Assembly: GCF_001426995.1 (NCBI RefSeq)
Contig: NZ_LMFY01000001.1
Span: 1,454,470 to 1,518,469 of the forward strand
Direction: 5' to 3'
Length of the DNA stretch: 64,000 nucleotides
Origin: Microbacterium sp. Root553
GTDB lineage: Bacteria; Actinomycetota; Actinomycetes; Actinomycetales; Microbacteriaceae
Shown: piece after piece, positions 51,821 through 60,636 of the stretch
Layout of the letters: each line of letters starts with the position of its first letter
How positions within the stretch are numbered: the first letter of the stretch is position 1
Position numbers and translations under genes: made by a program
Notes under the pieces: generated by a model
Databases searched by the model: none
Seen by the model: only the letters and a program-made list of their open reading frames with translations
What the model was told of the DNA's origin: nothing

Positions 51821-52867
51821 TCAGGGGCGGTAGCCGCGCGGGGCGCCCTGGGTGCTGTCGCGTTCGAGCAGATGGTGCGACAGGGTGAGCGACCGCGGGG
51901 GAGCGGTGCGGTCGTCCATCCGCGACTCGAGCAGGCCCAGCGCCGCATCGGCGAAGGCCCGACGATCGAAGGCGATGGTCGTGAGCGACGGCGACGTGTA
52001 GCGCGAGAACTCGACGTCGTCGAAGCCGGTCACGATCACGTCGTCCGGCACGCTCACGCCGTGATCGTGCAGCGCATGCAGAGCGCCGAGAGCGAGCGAA
52101 TCGGTGAGGGCGACGATCGCGTCGAAGGCGACGCCGCGGCGGAAGAGCGTCTGCACGCCCTCGGCGCCACCCGTCATCGACCACGGCATCGGGTTGATCT
52201 CGAGCGCAGTGTCTCGCGCGATGCCGGCCTCACGCAGGGCATCGTGCACGCCCTCGAGGCGCAGACGGCTGGTCGCGGTCGCGACGGTGGCATCGTCGTC
52301 GGCACCGATCACGGCGATCCGCGTGGCCCCGCGGGAGAGGACGTGCCGTGTCGCCTCGGCCGCCGCGCGTCGGCTGTCGATACGCACGTGATCCGCCCGA
52401 TTCTGCTCGACCTCGCCGAGCACGACCAGCGGCGGCAGGCGGTCGGCGTACTTCAGCACGCTGTCCTCGAGGCGGATGGGGTTGAGGATCAGCCCGTCGA
52501 CCAGGTGCGCGCGCGCACGGGAGACGAGCTCGCGCTCGCGCTCCGGGTCGGTCGCCGTCTCCTCGATCTGCACGGCGAGGCCCCGCTCATGCGCCGCCTC
52601 GACCAGGCGGTGCACGAGCTCGGCCGAGAACGCCGTCGCGAGGTCGGGGAGCGCCACGGCGATGATTCCCGAGCGTCCCTTGCGCAGCCCCCTGGCATTG
52701 AGGTTGGGCACGAAGTCGAGCTGCGCCATGGCCGCATCGACCTTGCGCCGTGTCTCCTCGCTCACCGCGGTCGTGCCGGTGACGACGTTCGAGACGGTCT
52801 TGGGCGAGACCCCCGCGAGCGCCGCCACGTCCTTCATCGTCGCGCGGGGCGGCGGCATCGCTGTCAT
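51821..52867 (-). CDS. LacI family transcriptional regulator
   Basis: 348 aa. Helix-turn-helix ATMKDVAALAGVSPKTVSNVV, hinge LDFVPNLNARGLRKG, then the sugar-binding fold (LILNPIRLEDS, VIVTGFDDVEFSRYTSPSLTT). It lies upstream of the arabinofuranoside ABC operon and divergent from the alditol oxidase gene. The same ATCGAT-centred palindrome precedes the transporter operon and this gene, supporting control of both and autoregulation. Confidence 0.94.
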   Translation of the reverse strand: MTAMPPPRATMKDVAALAGVSPKTVSNVVTGTTAVSEETRRKVDAAMAQLDFVPNLNARGLRKGRSGIIAVALPDLATAFSAELVHRLVEAAHERGLAVQIEETATDPERERELVSRARAHLVDGLILNPIRLEDSVLKYADRLPPLVVLGEVEQNRADHVRIDSRRAAAEATRHVLSRGATRIAVIGADDDATVATATSRLRLEGVHDALREAGIARDTALEINPMPWSMTGGAEGVQTLFRRGVAFDAIVALTDSLALGALHALHDHGVSVPDDVIVTGFDDVEFSRYTSPSLTTIAFDRRAFADAALGLLESRMDDRTAPPRSLTLSHHLLERDSTQGAPRGYRP

Positions 52868-52904
52868 GCGGTCAGCCTAGCGACGGAGGGGGCGGGCTCG
52901 TGCC

Positions 52905-52918
52905 GTACATCGATGTAC
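52905..52918. promoter_or_regulatory. LacI operator between lacI and oxidase genes
   Basis: GTACATCGATGTAC, a perfect 14-bp palindrome sharing ACATCGATGT with the site at 51751, 38 bp before lacI and 28 bp before the oxidase ATG. Confidence 0.8.
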
Positions 52919-52946
52919 TCCCCGGAGTGCTGGCTACTATGGCGCC

Positions 52947-54206
52947 ATGACGATCGAACGCAACTGGGCCGGCAATCTCACGTACCGGGCGTCACGGATC
53001 GAGCATCCGTCGTCGGTCGCCGAGCTCCAGGAGGTGTTCGCGCGCGGCGGGGCGATGCGGATGCTCGGCTCCCGTCACTGCTTCAACGACATCGCCGACA
53101 CCGACGGGGTGCTCGTCGTACTCGACCGTCTGCCCGAGGTGTTCGAGGTGAACGCCGACCGTGACGCGGTGCGCGTCTCAGGCGGGCTGCGCTACGGCGA
53201 CATCGCCCCGCGCCTCGCGGCCGAGGGCCTGGCGCTCGCGAACCTCGCCTCGCTGCCCCACATCTCGATCGCCGGCGCGGTCGCGACGGGCACGCACGGG
53301 TCCGGAGACGCACTCGGCTCGCTGGCGTCGTCCGTGCGCGCGCTCACCGTCGTCACGCCGGCGGGCGAGGTGCGTGCTCTCGCCCGCGGCGACGAGGACT
53401 TCGAGGGTGCGGTCGTGAGCCTCGGCGCGCTCGGCGCGGTGGTCGACGTGACGCTCGACGTGGAGCCGACCTACGACGTGGCGCAGCACGTGTTCGAGCA
53501 TCCGTCCTGGGACGCGATCCTCGCCGACTTCGACGAGGTGACCGGCGTCGGCACGAGCGTCAGCATCTTCTCGACCTGGACCCGCACCGACATCGCCGAC
53601 CAGATCTGGGTCAAGCAGCGTCATCCCGAGGCGCACGAGCTGCTGCGCGACGACCTGTTCGAACGGCTCGGCGCGGAGCCCGCCACCGGTGAGCGGCACC
53701 CGATCCTCGGTGTCGACCCCATCGCCTGCACGGATCAGCTCGGCGTGCCAGGGCCCTGGTTCGAGCGCCTCGCGCACTTCAAGCTCGAGTTCACGCCGTC
53801 GGCCGGGGCGGAGATCCAGAGCGAGTACCTGGTGCCCCGGGCGGATGCCGTCGCCGCGATCCAGGCGGTGCGCACCCTTGCAGGGCAGATCGCTCCGCTG
53901 CTGCTCGTGAACGAGATCCGCACGGTCGCCGCGGACGACCTCTGGCTGAGCTCCGCACACGGCACGGATGCCGTCGGCATCCACTTCACGTGGAAGCCCG
54001 ACGAGGCGGCCGTCCGCGCGTTCCTCCCCACGCTCGAGGCCCTGCTTCCGGCGACCGCCCGGCCGCACTGGGGCAAGGTGTTCACCCTCGATCCCTCCGA
54101 AGTGCGCTCGCGGTATACGCGATGGGACGACTTCGCCGCGCTCGCCGCCCGTTTCGACCCCGAGCGCCGCCTCGTGAACCCCTACCTCGAGAGGCTCGGT
54201 CTGTAA
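52947..54206 (+). CDS. FAD-dependent alditol/xylitol oxidase-like protein
   Basis: 419 aa, the AldO size. LGSRHCFNDIADT near residue 42 places a His (H44) at the position of the covalent flavin His in alditol oxidase. AVATGTHGSGD and GALGAVVDVTLDVEP follow in the FAD domain, and RPHWGKVF is the HWxxK motif of the aldonolactone-oxidase domain. AldO-type enzymes oxidise xylitol or sorbitol at C1 to the aldose with hydrogen peroxide release. It shares a LacI operator with the arabinofuranoside regulator. Confidence 0.92.
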   Translation: MTIERNWAGNLTYRASRIEHPSSVAELQEVFARGGAMRMLGSRHCFNDIADTDGVLVVLDRLPEVFEVNADRDAVRVSGGLRYGDIAPRLAAEGLALANLASLPHISIAGAVATGTHGSGDALGSLASSVRALTVVTPAGEVRALARGDEDFEGAVVSLGALGAVVDVTLDVEPTYDVAQHVFEHPSWDAILADFDEVTGVGTSVSIFSTWTRTDIADQIWVKQRHPEAHELLRDDLFERLGAEPATGERHPILGVDPIACTDQLGVPGPWFERLAHFKLEFTPSAGAEIQSEYLVPRADAVAAIQAVRTLAGQIAPLLLVNEIRTVAADDLWLSSAHGTDAVGIHFTWKPDEAAVRAFLPTLEALLPATARPHWGKVFTLDPSEVRSRYTRWDDFAALAARFDPERRLVNPYLERLGL

Positions 54207-54236
54207 CGAGCACCGGGTCGTCACAGCGAGACCCCG

Positions 54237-54255
54237 ACCGCCGTGATCCGGCGGT
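54237..54255 (+). terminator. Weak hairpin after the oxidase gene
   Basis: ACCGCCG (54237-54243) pairs with CGGCGGT (54249-54255) around a 5-nt loop, 31 bp after the oxidase stop; no T run is visible. Confidence 0.35.
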
Positions 54256-54320
54256 GATGCCCGCCTCCGTCTGCATCGAGGACGGGCGGTGTTCCGGATT
54301 TCACCCTGTGCCCACCGGAC

Positions 54321-54334
54321 TGTTACCGGTAACT
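54321..54334. promoter_or_regulatory. LacI-type operator upstream of the GH43 gene
   Basis: TGTTACCGGTAACT contains the perfect palindrome GTTACCGGTAAC. Related sites TGTTnnCGGTAACA occur at 57848 and 60522, pointing to the LacI protein encoded at 57893. Confidence 0.75.
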
Positions 54335-54418
54335 TGCGAACCGTAGTGATCATCGCCCCGCGACAGCTCCACCGGGCTCTCGTCGTGCGGGGCTCCGGCA
54401 TCTCGAAGAGGAGAGTGC

Positions 54419-54670
54419 ATGAACAACGTCGCGGTCATTTTGCTCAGCCCCCACCGGTCTCGCCCTGTCGCGTCCCGTCGTCTCGCGCACGCAGTGCAGC
54501 AGGGCAGCCCCCCGACAGCCACGCTGACCAGGCCGCGGGAATCCCGCTGGGCCGACCCCGCGACCCCGCGACCCCACGACCCCCCGACCCCCCGACCCCA
54601 CAAGGGACCGACGACCGCCTCGGTGATCCACCGCGGCGGAAGACTCGGTCGCATCCCCACCTTCGCCTGA
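54419..54670 (+). CDS. Doubtful small Pro-rich ORF in a duplicated leader
   Basis: 83 aa, no recognisable domain; the centre is Pro/Asp/Arg low-complexity translated from six 8-bp CGACCCCN units (54553-54600). It does have a strong GAAGAGGAGAG Shine-Dalgarno, within a leader (54395-54415) nearly identical to that of the binding-protein gene at 60637. It may be a real leader peptide, or what remains where a binding-protein gene once started. The rest of the 560-bp gap between oxidase and GH43 genes holds the operator at 54321 and no other gene. Confidence 0.3.
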   Translation: MNNVAVILLSPHRSRPVASRRLAHAVQQGSPPTATLTRPRESRWADPATPRPHDPPTPRPHKGPTTASVIHRGGRLGRIPTFA

Positions 54671-54766
54671 GGTCCCCGCCCTCGACGGCCTCCTTCACCG
54701 AGGGAGCGCCGTGATCGGAGCGCGCCCGCGCGCCCTCGAGCGAATCGATCCACAAGGAGAACACCC

Positions 54767-57727
54767 GTGAAGTCCCAGTCCAGATCCGCCGATCGGCAGC
54801 GTAGCCGATCCCTGTCGCGCCCCGCGGCGCTGTGGGGCATCGCCGCCCTGCTCGCGTCGTCCGTCACCGCGGTCGCCGCACCGGGAGCGGCGGTCGCCGC
54901 TCCCGCGAACACCTTCTCCCACGGCGCCTTCGAGACCGGAGTGACCGCGACCGAGCCGCCCGTGGTCGCCGGCAACCTCCTGCCGGACGGCCGGTTCGTC
55001 TCCGATCTCGCCGGGTGGACCGCCCCCCGTGGCGGCACGCTCGCCCTCGGCGACGATGCCGCCAGCGGCGCGCACGCTCTCACCGTCACCGGCCGAGAGA
55101 ACACCCAGTCGGGGCCGTTCGCGAGCGTCGCCGACAAGATCGAGCTCGGTGCCACCTACCGCCTCACCGGCTCGCTCAGATACGACGAGGGGGCCCCGAC
55201 CCAGCAGTTCAACTTCACGTTCTGCCCGACGAATTTCAACGGATGCGCCGACTACGGCCATACGTTCACGAAGGGAGAATGGGGCACGTTCTCGCAGGAG
55301 TTCACCGCTGAGGCGAAGCATGTCGCGGCGGGATGGCTGTTCGTCGAGACCCCGTGGGGCTCCGCCGCGCTGCAGGACTTCTCGGTCGACGACGTCTCGC
55401 TGGTCAAGATCGCCGATGTGCCGGAAGCACCCGCCTTCACGAGCCTCGAGAAGGTGCAGACCAAGCCGATCGGCGACCACAACCCCCTCGTCGGGCACAA
55501 GTTCGGTGCGGACCCGCATCACCTCGTCTACAACGGCCGTCTCTACATCTACTCGACCGATGACACGCAGCAGTACGACCTGAACAGCAAGGACGAGAAC
55601 GGCCTGCCGACGCAGTCGAACGGCTACGGCGGCATCACCCGTCTGAACGTGATGTCCACGACCGACATGGTCAACTGGGTCGATCACGGCGCGGTGCCGA
55701 TCGCTCGTGAAGGCGGTGCCGCACCGTGGTCCCGCAACTCCTGGGCACCGGCGGCCATCGAGAAGGACGGCAAGGTCTACCTCTACTTCTGCGACAACGG
55801 AACCGGTACCGCGGTCGTCGTCGGCGGCTCTCCGCTGGGCCCGTGGCAGGACCCGCTCGGCAAGAAGATCATTCCCGACACGGTCTCCCGCGACTACATC
55901 GCCGGAGGCGGATTCCCCGCCGGCATGTGGTTGTTCGACCCCGAGGTCTTCATCGACGACGACGGACAGGGTTACCTGTACTTCGGCGGCAACTCGCAGA
56001 TCGGCACCTCGCCGAACGTGCAGGGTCCGCAGAACCCGAAGTCGACGCGTGTCGTCAAGCTGAAGGACGACATGGTCACCCTCGACGGAGACCCGGTCGA
56101 GATCGACGCCCCCGGCATGTTCGAGGCCTCGAGCATGTTCACGCACGACGGCAAGTACTACTACTCGTACTCGTCGAACTTCCAGGTGAACGAGCAGTCG
56201 GGCCTGTACCCGTCGCGCGGGGCGATCGCCTACATGATGACCGACGATCCGATGAAGCTCGGATCCTCGGAGTACGCGGGTGTGGCGTTCCAGAACCAGG
56301 GCACGTTCTTCGGTGCGGGCAACGGCGGCAACAACCACTCCGACATGTTCGACTACAAGGGCGAGACGTACTTCACCTACCATGCGCAGACGCGCGGTGC
56401 GGCGTGGGCGGAGGCCCTCGGCACCCCCGGTGCGACGCAGGGCTACCGCTCGGTGCACATCGACAAGCTCGAGTTCAACGACGACGGCACCATCAAGCCG
56501 ATCGTCGGCACCCGCGCCGGCGTGGAGCAGGTCGAGAGCTTCGACCCGTACCGCACCTTCGAGGCGGAGACGCTCGCCTGGCAGCTCGGCATCGCCACGG
56601 CCACGACGGATGCCGTCTCGGTCGAGTTCCCCGAGCACAACGGGTCGGGGAACATGGTGCTCTCGAGCGTCGATGACGGAGACTTCTCGGGCGTCGCGGG
56701 TGTCGACTTCGGTGCCGGCGCCCAGAAGGTGTCGGCGACGGTGAAGCCGCTGGTCGCCGGAAGCAGCATCCAGGTTCGTCTGGATGACGTCGACGGTCCC
56801 GTCGTGGCGGAGATCCCCGTCGACGGCGCGGTCGGAGAATGGGCGACGGTCGAGGCCGACGTCACCGGCGCCACGGGCGAGCACGATGTGTTCTTCGTCT
56901 TCGCCGGTGCCGAGGGTGCGGATGCCGAGACCGACCTGTTCGAGGTCGACAACTGGGCGTTCACCCCGATCGACGACAGCCCCGAGGTGGAGCTGGAGGC
57001 TCAGCTCTCGGTCTCGGAGGTCGCCGCGGGTGGTTCTGTCACCGTGACGGCCACGGGGGTGACGGCCGACGAGGTCGAGATCGGCATCGAGAGCACCTAT
57101 CGCCCGCTCACCACCGCGACCGTCGCCGACGGTCGGATCGAGGCGTCCGTGGTGATCCCCGCCGATACGACGGCGGGTGCGCACCACATCGTGCTCCGCG
57201 ACGGTGAGACGGAGCTCGCACGACTGCCGCTCACCGTCGCCCGCGCCGACACCGGCGGCGGGACCGACGGCGGTACCGATGGCGGTACCGATGGTGGCAC
57301 TGATGGCGGTACCGATGGTGGCACTGATGGTGGGACCGATGGTGGCACTGACGGCGGTACCGATGGTGGCACTGACGGCGGCACCGATGGTGGCACTGAC
57401 GGCGGCACCGACGGTGGTACTGATGGTGGCACTGACGGTGGGACCGATGGTGGCACTGATGGTGGCACCGATGGTGGTACTGACGGCGGCACCGATGGCG
57501 CTGGCCCCGGTACTCCGTCGACCGGCGGCGGCACGTCGACCGGCGGCGGTCCGTCCACCGGCGTGGGCACGGGCGTGGGCACCGACGGTTCCCTCGCGAA
57601 GACCGGAGGGGATGCGGGTGCGTCGCTGACAGCGGCATCGCTCGGCGCTCTCCTCCTGGCGCTCGGATCCGCGGTCTGGATCCTGCGCCGTCGAAGCCGC
57701 TCGGTCGTGGAGACCGAGACGGAGTGA
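54767..57727 (+). CDS. Secreted GH43 glycosidase with CBMs and LPXTG-like anchor
   Basis: 986 aa from GTG after AAGGAGA. Signal peptide to about residue 46 (AAVAAPA). Residues about 65-215 form a CBM4/9/22-like domain. The GH43 five-blade propeller covers about 235-590, with Asp in KFGADPHHLVYNG, Asp in LFDPEVFIDDDG and Glu in GMFEASSMF. A CBM6-like domain follows (FEAETLAWQLG to about 745), then an Ig-like segment and 20 exact GTDG repeats. The end has LAKTG (943-947), a membrane helix and RRRSR, a sortase-type anchor. Arabinofuranosidase or xylosidase activity on the cell surface is likely. Confidence 0.92.
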   Translation: MKSQSRSADRQRSRSLSRPAALWGIAALLASSVTAVAAPGAAVAAPANTFSHGAFETGVTATEPPVVAGNLLPDGRFVSDLAGWTAPRGGTLALGDDAASGAHALTVTGRENTQSGPFASVADKIELGATYRLTGSLRYDEGAPTQQFNFTFCPTNFNGCADYGHTFTKGEWGTFSQEFTAEAKHVAAGWLFVETPWGSAALQDFSVDDVSLVKIADVPEAPAFTSLEKVQTKPIGDHNPLVGHKFGADPHHLVYNGRLYIYSTDDTQQYDLNSKDENGLPTQSNGYGGITRLNVMSTTDMVNWVDHGAVPIAREGGAAPWSRNSWAPAAIEKDGKVYLYFCDNGTGTAVVVGGSPLGPWQDPLGKKIIPDTVSRDYIAGGGFPAGMWLFDPEVFIDDDGQGYLYFGGNSQIGTSPNVQGPQNPKSTRVVKLKDDMVTLDGDPVEIDAPGMFEASSMFTHDGKYYYSYSSNFQVNEQSGLYPSRGAIAYMMTDDPMKLGSSEYAGVAFQNQGTFFGAGNGGNNHSDMFDYKGETYFTYHAQTRGAAWAEALGTPGATQGYRSVHIDKLEFNDDGTIKPIVGTRAGVEQVESFDPYRTFEAETLAWQLGIATATTDAVSVEFPEHNGSGNMVLSSVDDGDFSGVAGVDFGAGAQKVSATVKPLVAGSSIQVRLDDVDGPVVAEIPVDGAVGEWATVEADVTGATGEHDVFFVFAGAEGADAETDLFEVDNWAFTPIDDSPEVELEAQLSVSEVAAGGSVTVTATGVTADEVEIGIESTYRPLTTATVADGRIEASVVIPADTTAGAHHIVLRDGETELARLPLTVARADTGGGTDGGTDGGTDGGTDGGTDGGTDGGTDGGTDGGTDGGTDGGTDGGTDGGTDGGTDGGTDGGTDGGTDGGTDGGTDGGTDGAGPGTPSTGGGTSTGGGPSTGVGTGVGTDGSLAKTGGDAGASLTAASLGALLLALGSAVWILRRRSRSVVETETE
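57260..57499 (+). repeat. Twenty tandem 12-bp units encoding GTDG
   Basis: 240 bp of perfect 12-bp periodicity coding for Gly-Thr-Asp-Gly, with synonymous changes in the third positions. It forms a flexible spacer between the catalytic part and the wall anchor. Confidence 0.95.
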
Positions 57728-57732
57728 GGTGG

Positions 57733-57813
57733 GGTCGCCGTCCCCCCACGGCGACCGACCTCGGGAGCCCACCTCCTCCTGCTGCCCCCCACAGCAGGAA
57801 GGGGTGGGCTCCT
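57733..57813 (+). terminator. Two strong hairpins after GH43
   Basis: GGTCGCCGT (57733-57741) pairs with ACGGCGACC (57748-57756). GGAGCCCACC (57764-57773) pairs with GGTGGGCTCC (57803-57812) with an inner CTGCTG/CAGCAG stem. Together they should end transcription of the GH43 gene. Confidence 0.8.
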
Positions 57814-57847
57814 CGCCCCTGGCGAGGGCCGATTGCACGGCCGTGCC

Positions 57848-57861
57848 TGTTCTCGGTAACA
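57848..57861. promoter_or_regulatory. LacI-type operator upstream of its own gene
   Basis: TGTTCTCGGTAACA, 31 bp before the LacI ATG; it matches TGTTnnCGGTAACA sites at 54321 and 60522. Confidence 0.7.
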
Positions 57862-57892
57862 TTCTCTGCAGGCGGGACCGACGGAGGTGCGC

Positions 57893-58912
57893 ATGCCCAA
57901 CCTCGGTTCCGACAAGCCCGGCCTCCGGCACGTGGCAGACCTCGCGGGCGTCTCGCACATGACCGTGTCGCGAGTGCTGAACGATCACCCGAACATCAAG
58001 CCCGACACCAGACGCCGCGTCCTCGAGGCGATCGAAGAGCTCGACTACCGCCCCAACCTCGTGGCCAGAGCGCTCGCCACCCAGCGCACGCGCCGGATCG
58101 GCGTCATCGTCGAGAGCGCGGTCGCGCACGGCCCCACCAGCATCCTGCGCGCCGTCGAGCTGTCGGCCCGCGCAGCGGGGTACTCGGTCACGCCGGTCGC
58201 GCTGCACGAGGGCGACGCGCTGTCGCCGCAGGAGGCGGTCGACAATCTCGTCACGCAGGGCGTCGACGCGCTGTGCGTGATCGCGCCGCGCTCGTCATCG
58301 GTCGCCGCGCTGCGCCGCATCGCCATCACGGTGCCGATGCTGGTCGTCAAGGCCGACGCCGACCCGACGTTCCTCACGGTCTCGATCGATCAGCACGCCG
58401 GCACGACCCTGGTCGTCGATCACCTGGTCGCGCTGGGCCATCGCGACATCCTGCATCTCGCGGGGCCCCTCGACTGGCTGGACGCCAGGGCCAGGGAGCG
58501 CGCGTTCCACACCAGGGCGAAGTCGTGGGGAATCCGCGAGCGTCCGATCGTGGTCGGCGACTGGTCGGCCGACTTCGCCTACGACTTCGCGAAGGGTCTC
58601 ACCCGACTGCCCGAGTACACGGCGATCTTCGCCGCCAACGACGACATGGCCATCGGCCTCGTCCACGGACTCCACGACCGAGGGTTCGAGGTGCCGACCG
58701 ACCTCAGTGTCGTCGGATTCGACGACATCCCCCTCGCCCGGCATTTCCTGCCGCCGCTGACGACCGTGCGCCAGGACTTCGGCTCGCTCGGCGTCTCCGT
58801 CGTCGAGATGCTGCGAGCCGCGATCGAGGGGCGCGAGATCCCCGCACTCACCCGCATCCCGACCGAGCTGGTGCCCCGGGCCTCGTCCGCCGCCCCCAGG
58901 GAGGTGCGATGA
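57893..58912 (+). CDS. LacI family transcriptional regulator
   Basis: 339 aa. Helix-turn-helix LRHVADLAGVSHMTVSRVL, hinge LDYRPNLVARALATQRTRR, and a sugar-binding domain ending VVGFDDIPLARHFLPPLTTVRQD. GGAGG precedes ATG 57893. It is translationally coupled to the following ABC ATPase (ATGA overlap). Palindromes of the form TGTTnnCGGTAACA before GH43, before itself and before the YtfQ-like gene make it the probable regulator of this locus. Confidence 0.94.
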   Translation: MPNLGSDKPGLRHVADLAGVSHMTVSRVLNDHPNIKPDTRRRVLEAIEELDYRPNLVARALATQRTRRIGVIVESAVAHGPTSILRAVELSARAAGYSVTPVALHEGDALSPQEAVDNLVTQGVDALCVIAPRSSSVAALRRIAITVPMLVVKADADPTFLTVSIDQHAGTTLVVDHLVALGHRDILHLAGPLDWLDARARERAFHTRAKSWGIRERPIVVGDWSADFAYDFAKGLTRLPEYTAIFAANDDMAIGLVHGLHDRGFEVPTDLSVVGFDDIPLARHFLPPLTTVRQDFGSLGVSVVEMLRAAIEGREIPALTRIPTELVPRASSAAPREVR

Positions 58913-60456
58913 GCACCGACCGAACCCCCGAGCCGGTCGTGCGTCTCGAGGGCATCACGGTCGAGTTCCCCGGCGCGCACGCCCTCGACGACGTCGACTT
59001 CCGGCTGTTCCCCGGCGAGGTGCATGCGGTGATGGGTGAGAACGCGGCCGGCAAATCGACCCTGGTCGGCGTGATCACGGGCACCCACGCCCCGGATGCC
59101 GGGTCGGTGCTCGTCGACGGCGAGCCCCGCCGCTTCTCGGGCGTCGCCGACAGCCGTGCCGCGGGCATCGCCGCCGTGTTCCAGGAGGCGCAGCTGAGCC
59201 CGAACCTCAGCGTCGCCGAGAACGTGATGCTGGGCCGCGAGCGCCGCGGGCGCTTCGGCATCGACTGGCGCCGCACCAGGACCGACGCCGCCGAGGCGCT
59301 GGCATGGCTCGGGCTCGAGGATCTCGATCCGAAGACGCCCTTGTCGCTGCTGACCCCCGCGCAGAAGCAGCTCGTGGCGCTGGCTCGGGCCGTCGTCGAC
59401 GAACCGAGGGTGCTGGTTCTCGATGAGCCGACGTCGAGCCTCGACGTCGCCGAGGTCGCGACGCTGATGCGCGTCATCCGAGGGCTCCGCACGCGGGGTG
59501 TGGCGATCCTGTTCATCTCGCACTTCCTCGAGCAGGCGTTCGCGATCAGCGACCGCATGACGGTGCTGCGAGGGGGCAGGAGGGTGGGGGAGTACGCCAC
59601 CCGCGACCTCGACCGCGCGGACCTGATCTCGAAGATGCTCGGCAAGGACATCGAGAGCCTCAGGGCGCTCGGCTCCGAGCGCAAGGCGCACCACTACGCG
59701 TCCGACGGGCAGCCCGCGCTGCAGGCGTCGGATCTGGGGCGGCGCGGCGAGCTCGAGCAGATGGACATCGAGATCCAGAGGGGCGAGATCGTCGGCCTCG
59801 CGGGGCTGCGGGGCTCGGGGCGCACCGAGGTGGCGTCGCTGCTGAGCGGCACCGTGCGCGCAGACAGCGGGGTGCTCTGGGTCGACGGAGAGCAGGTGCA
59901 GCTGCGCAGCCCGTCGGTGGCGCTGCGGCATCGGATCGCACTGTCGGCCGAGAACCGCGGAACGCAGGGGATCATCGGCGAGCTCACGGCGAGGGAGAAC
60001 ATGATCCTCTCGCTGCAGGCGCTGCGCGGGTGGTCGAGACCGCTCGCGCCGGCCGAGGCGTCGGCCCTCGTGGAGACGTACGTCGAGGCGCTGCATCTCG
60101 ATCCGGGGGATCTGGATCGACCGGTCGCCGTGCTCTCGGGCGGCACGCAGCAGAAGATCCTGCTCGCGCGGGCGCTGGCCGTGCGCCCGCACGTGCTGAT
60201 CCTCGACGAGCCGACCCGCGGCATCGACATCGCCGCGAAGGTCGATGTGCAGCGGCGCATCAGTCAGCTGGCGGGCGACGGGGTCGCGGTGGTCTTCATC
60301 TCGTCGGAGCTCGAGGAGGTCGTGCGTCTGAGCGACCGCATCATCGTGCTGAAGGACCGCGAGAAGATCGGCGAGCTCAGCAACGGACCGGGTGTGACGG
60401 TCGACACGGTGGTGGAGATGATCGCCGCCGAGCTCGGCCACAGCGTCGAATTGTGA
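58909..60456 (+). CDS. Sugar ABC transporter ATP-binding protein, first paralogue
   Basis: 515 aa with two ATPase domains. The first has Walker A GENAAGKST and VLDEPTSSLD; its signature loop LLTPAQKQL is of the non-LSGGQ kind usual in domain 1. The second has GLRGSGRTE, LSGGTQQKI and LDEPTRGID. It overlaps the LacI gene by 4 bp. It is clearly paralogous to the ATPase at 61724 (both share FRLFPGEVHA). Two ATPases in one locus is unusual; which one serves the permease is unclear. Confidence 0.93.
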   Translation: MSTDRTPEPVVRLEGITVEFPGAHALDDVDFRLFPGEVHAVMGENAAGKSTLVGVITGTHAPDAGSVLVDGEPRRFSGVADSRAAGIAAVFQEAQLSPNLSVAENVMLGRERRGRFGIDWRRTRTDAAEALAWLGLEDLDPKTPLSLLTPAQKQLVALARAVVDEPRVLVLDEPTSSLDVAEVATLMRVIRGLRTRGVAILFISHFLEQAFAISDRMTVLRGGRRVGEYATRDLDRADLISKMLGKDIESLRALGSERKAHHYASDGQPALQASDLGRRGELEQMDIEIQRGEIVGLAGLRGSGRTEVASLLSGTVRADSGVLWVDGEQVQLRSPSVALRHRIALSAENRGTQGIIGELTARENMILSLQALRGWSRPLAPAEASALVETYVEALHLDPGDLDRPVAVLSGGTQQKILLARALAVRPHVLILDEPTRGIDIAAKVDVQRRISQLAGDGVAVVFISSELEEVVRLSDRIIVLKDREKIGELSNGPGVTVDTVVEMIAAELGHSVEL

Positions 60457-60465
60457 TCGGTAACA
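60452..60465. promoter_or_regulatory. Weaker LacI-type site at the ATPase stop
   Basis: TGTGATCGGTAACA matches the TGTTnnCGGTAACA consensus in all but one defined position and overlaps the stop of the first ATPase gene. Confidence 0.45.
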
Positions 60466-60521
60466 GAATCGTTAGGTAGCGAAATCGCTGATTTGACGAT
60501 TACCTCTTGTGTTACAGAAAT

Positions 60522-60535
60522 TGTTCCCGGTAACA
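60522..60535. promoter_or_regulatory. LacI-type operator of the YtfQ-like gene
   Basis: TGTTCCCGGTAACA, a near palindrome 101 bp before the binding-protein ATG; best single match to the site at 57848. Confidence 0.75.
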
Positions 60536-60636
60536 TCACGGCAGGACACGCGACATCGCGGTCCTGCAATCACGACAGGGACCACGGCGGTCCATCGTTG
60601 CCGGAATGACTACCGGCGTCTCGAAGAGGAGAGAAA

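Noticed and set aside
54695..58207. A 1170-codon open frame on the minus strand opposite the GH43 gene
   Set aside because: It exists because the GTDG repeats and high G+C remove stops on the other strand. Its translation is Arg/Val/Asp-rich with TIGATVSATIG-type runs and has no domain; the plus-strand GH43 gene is clear.
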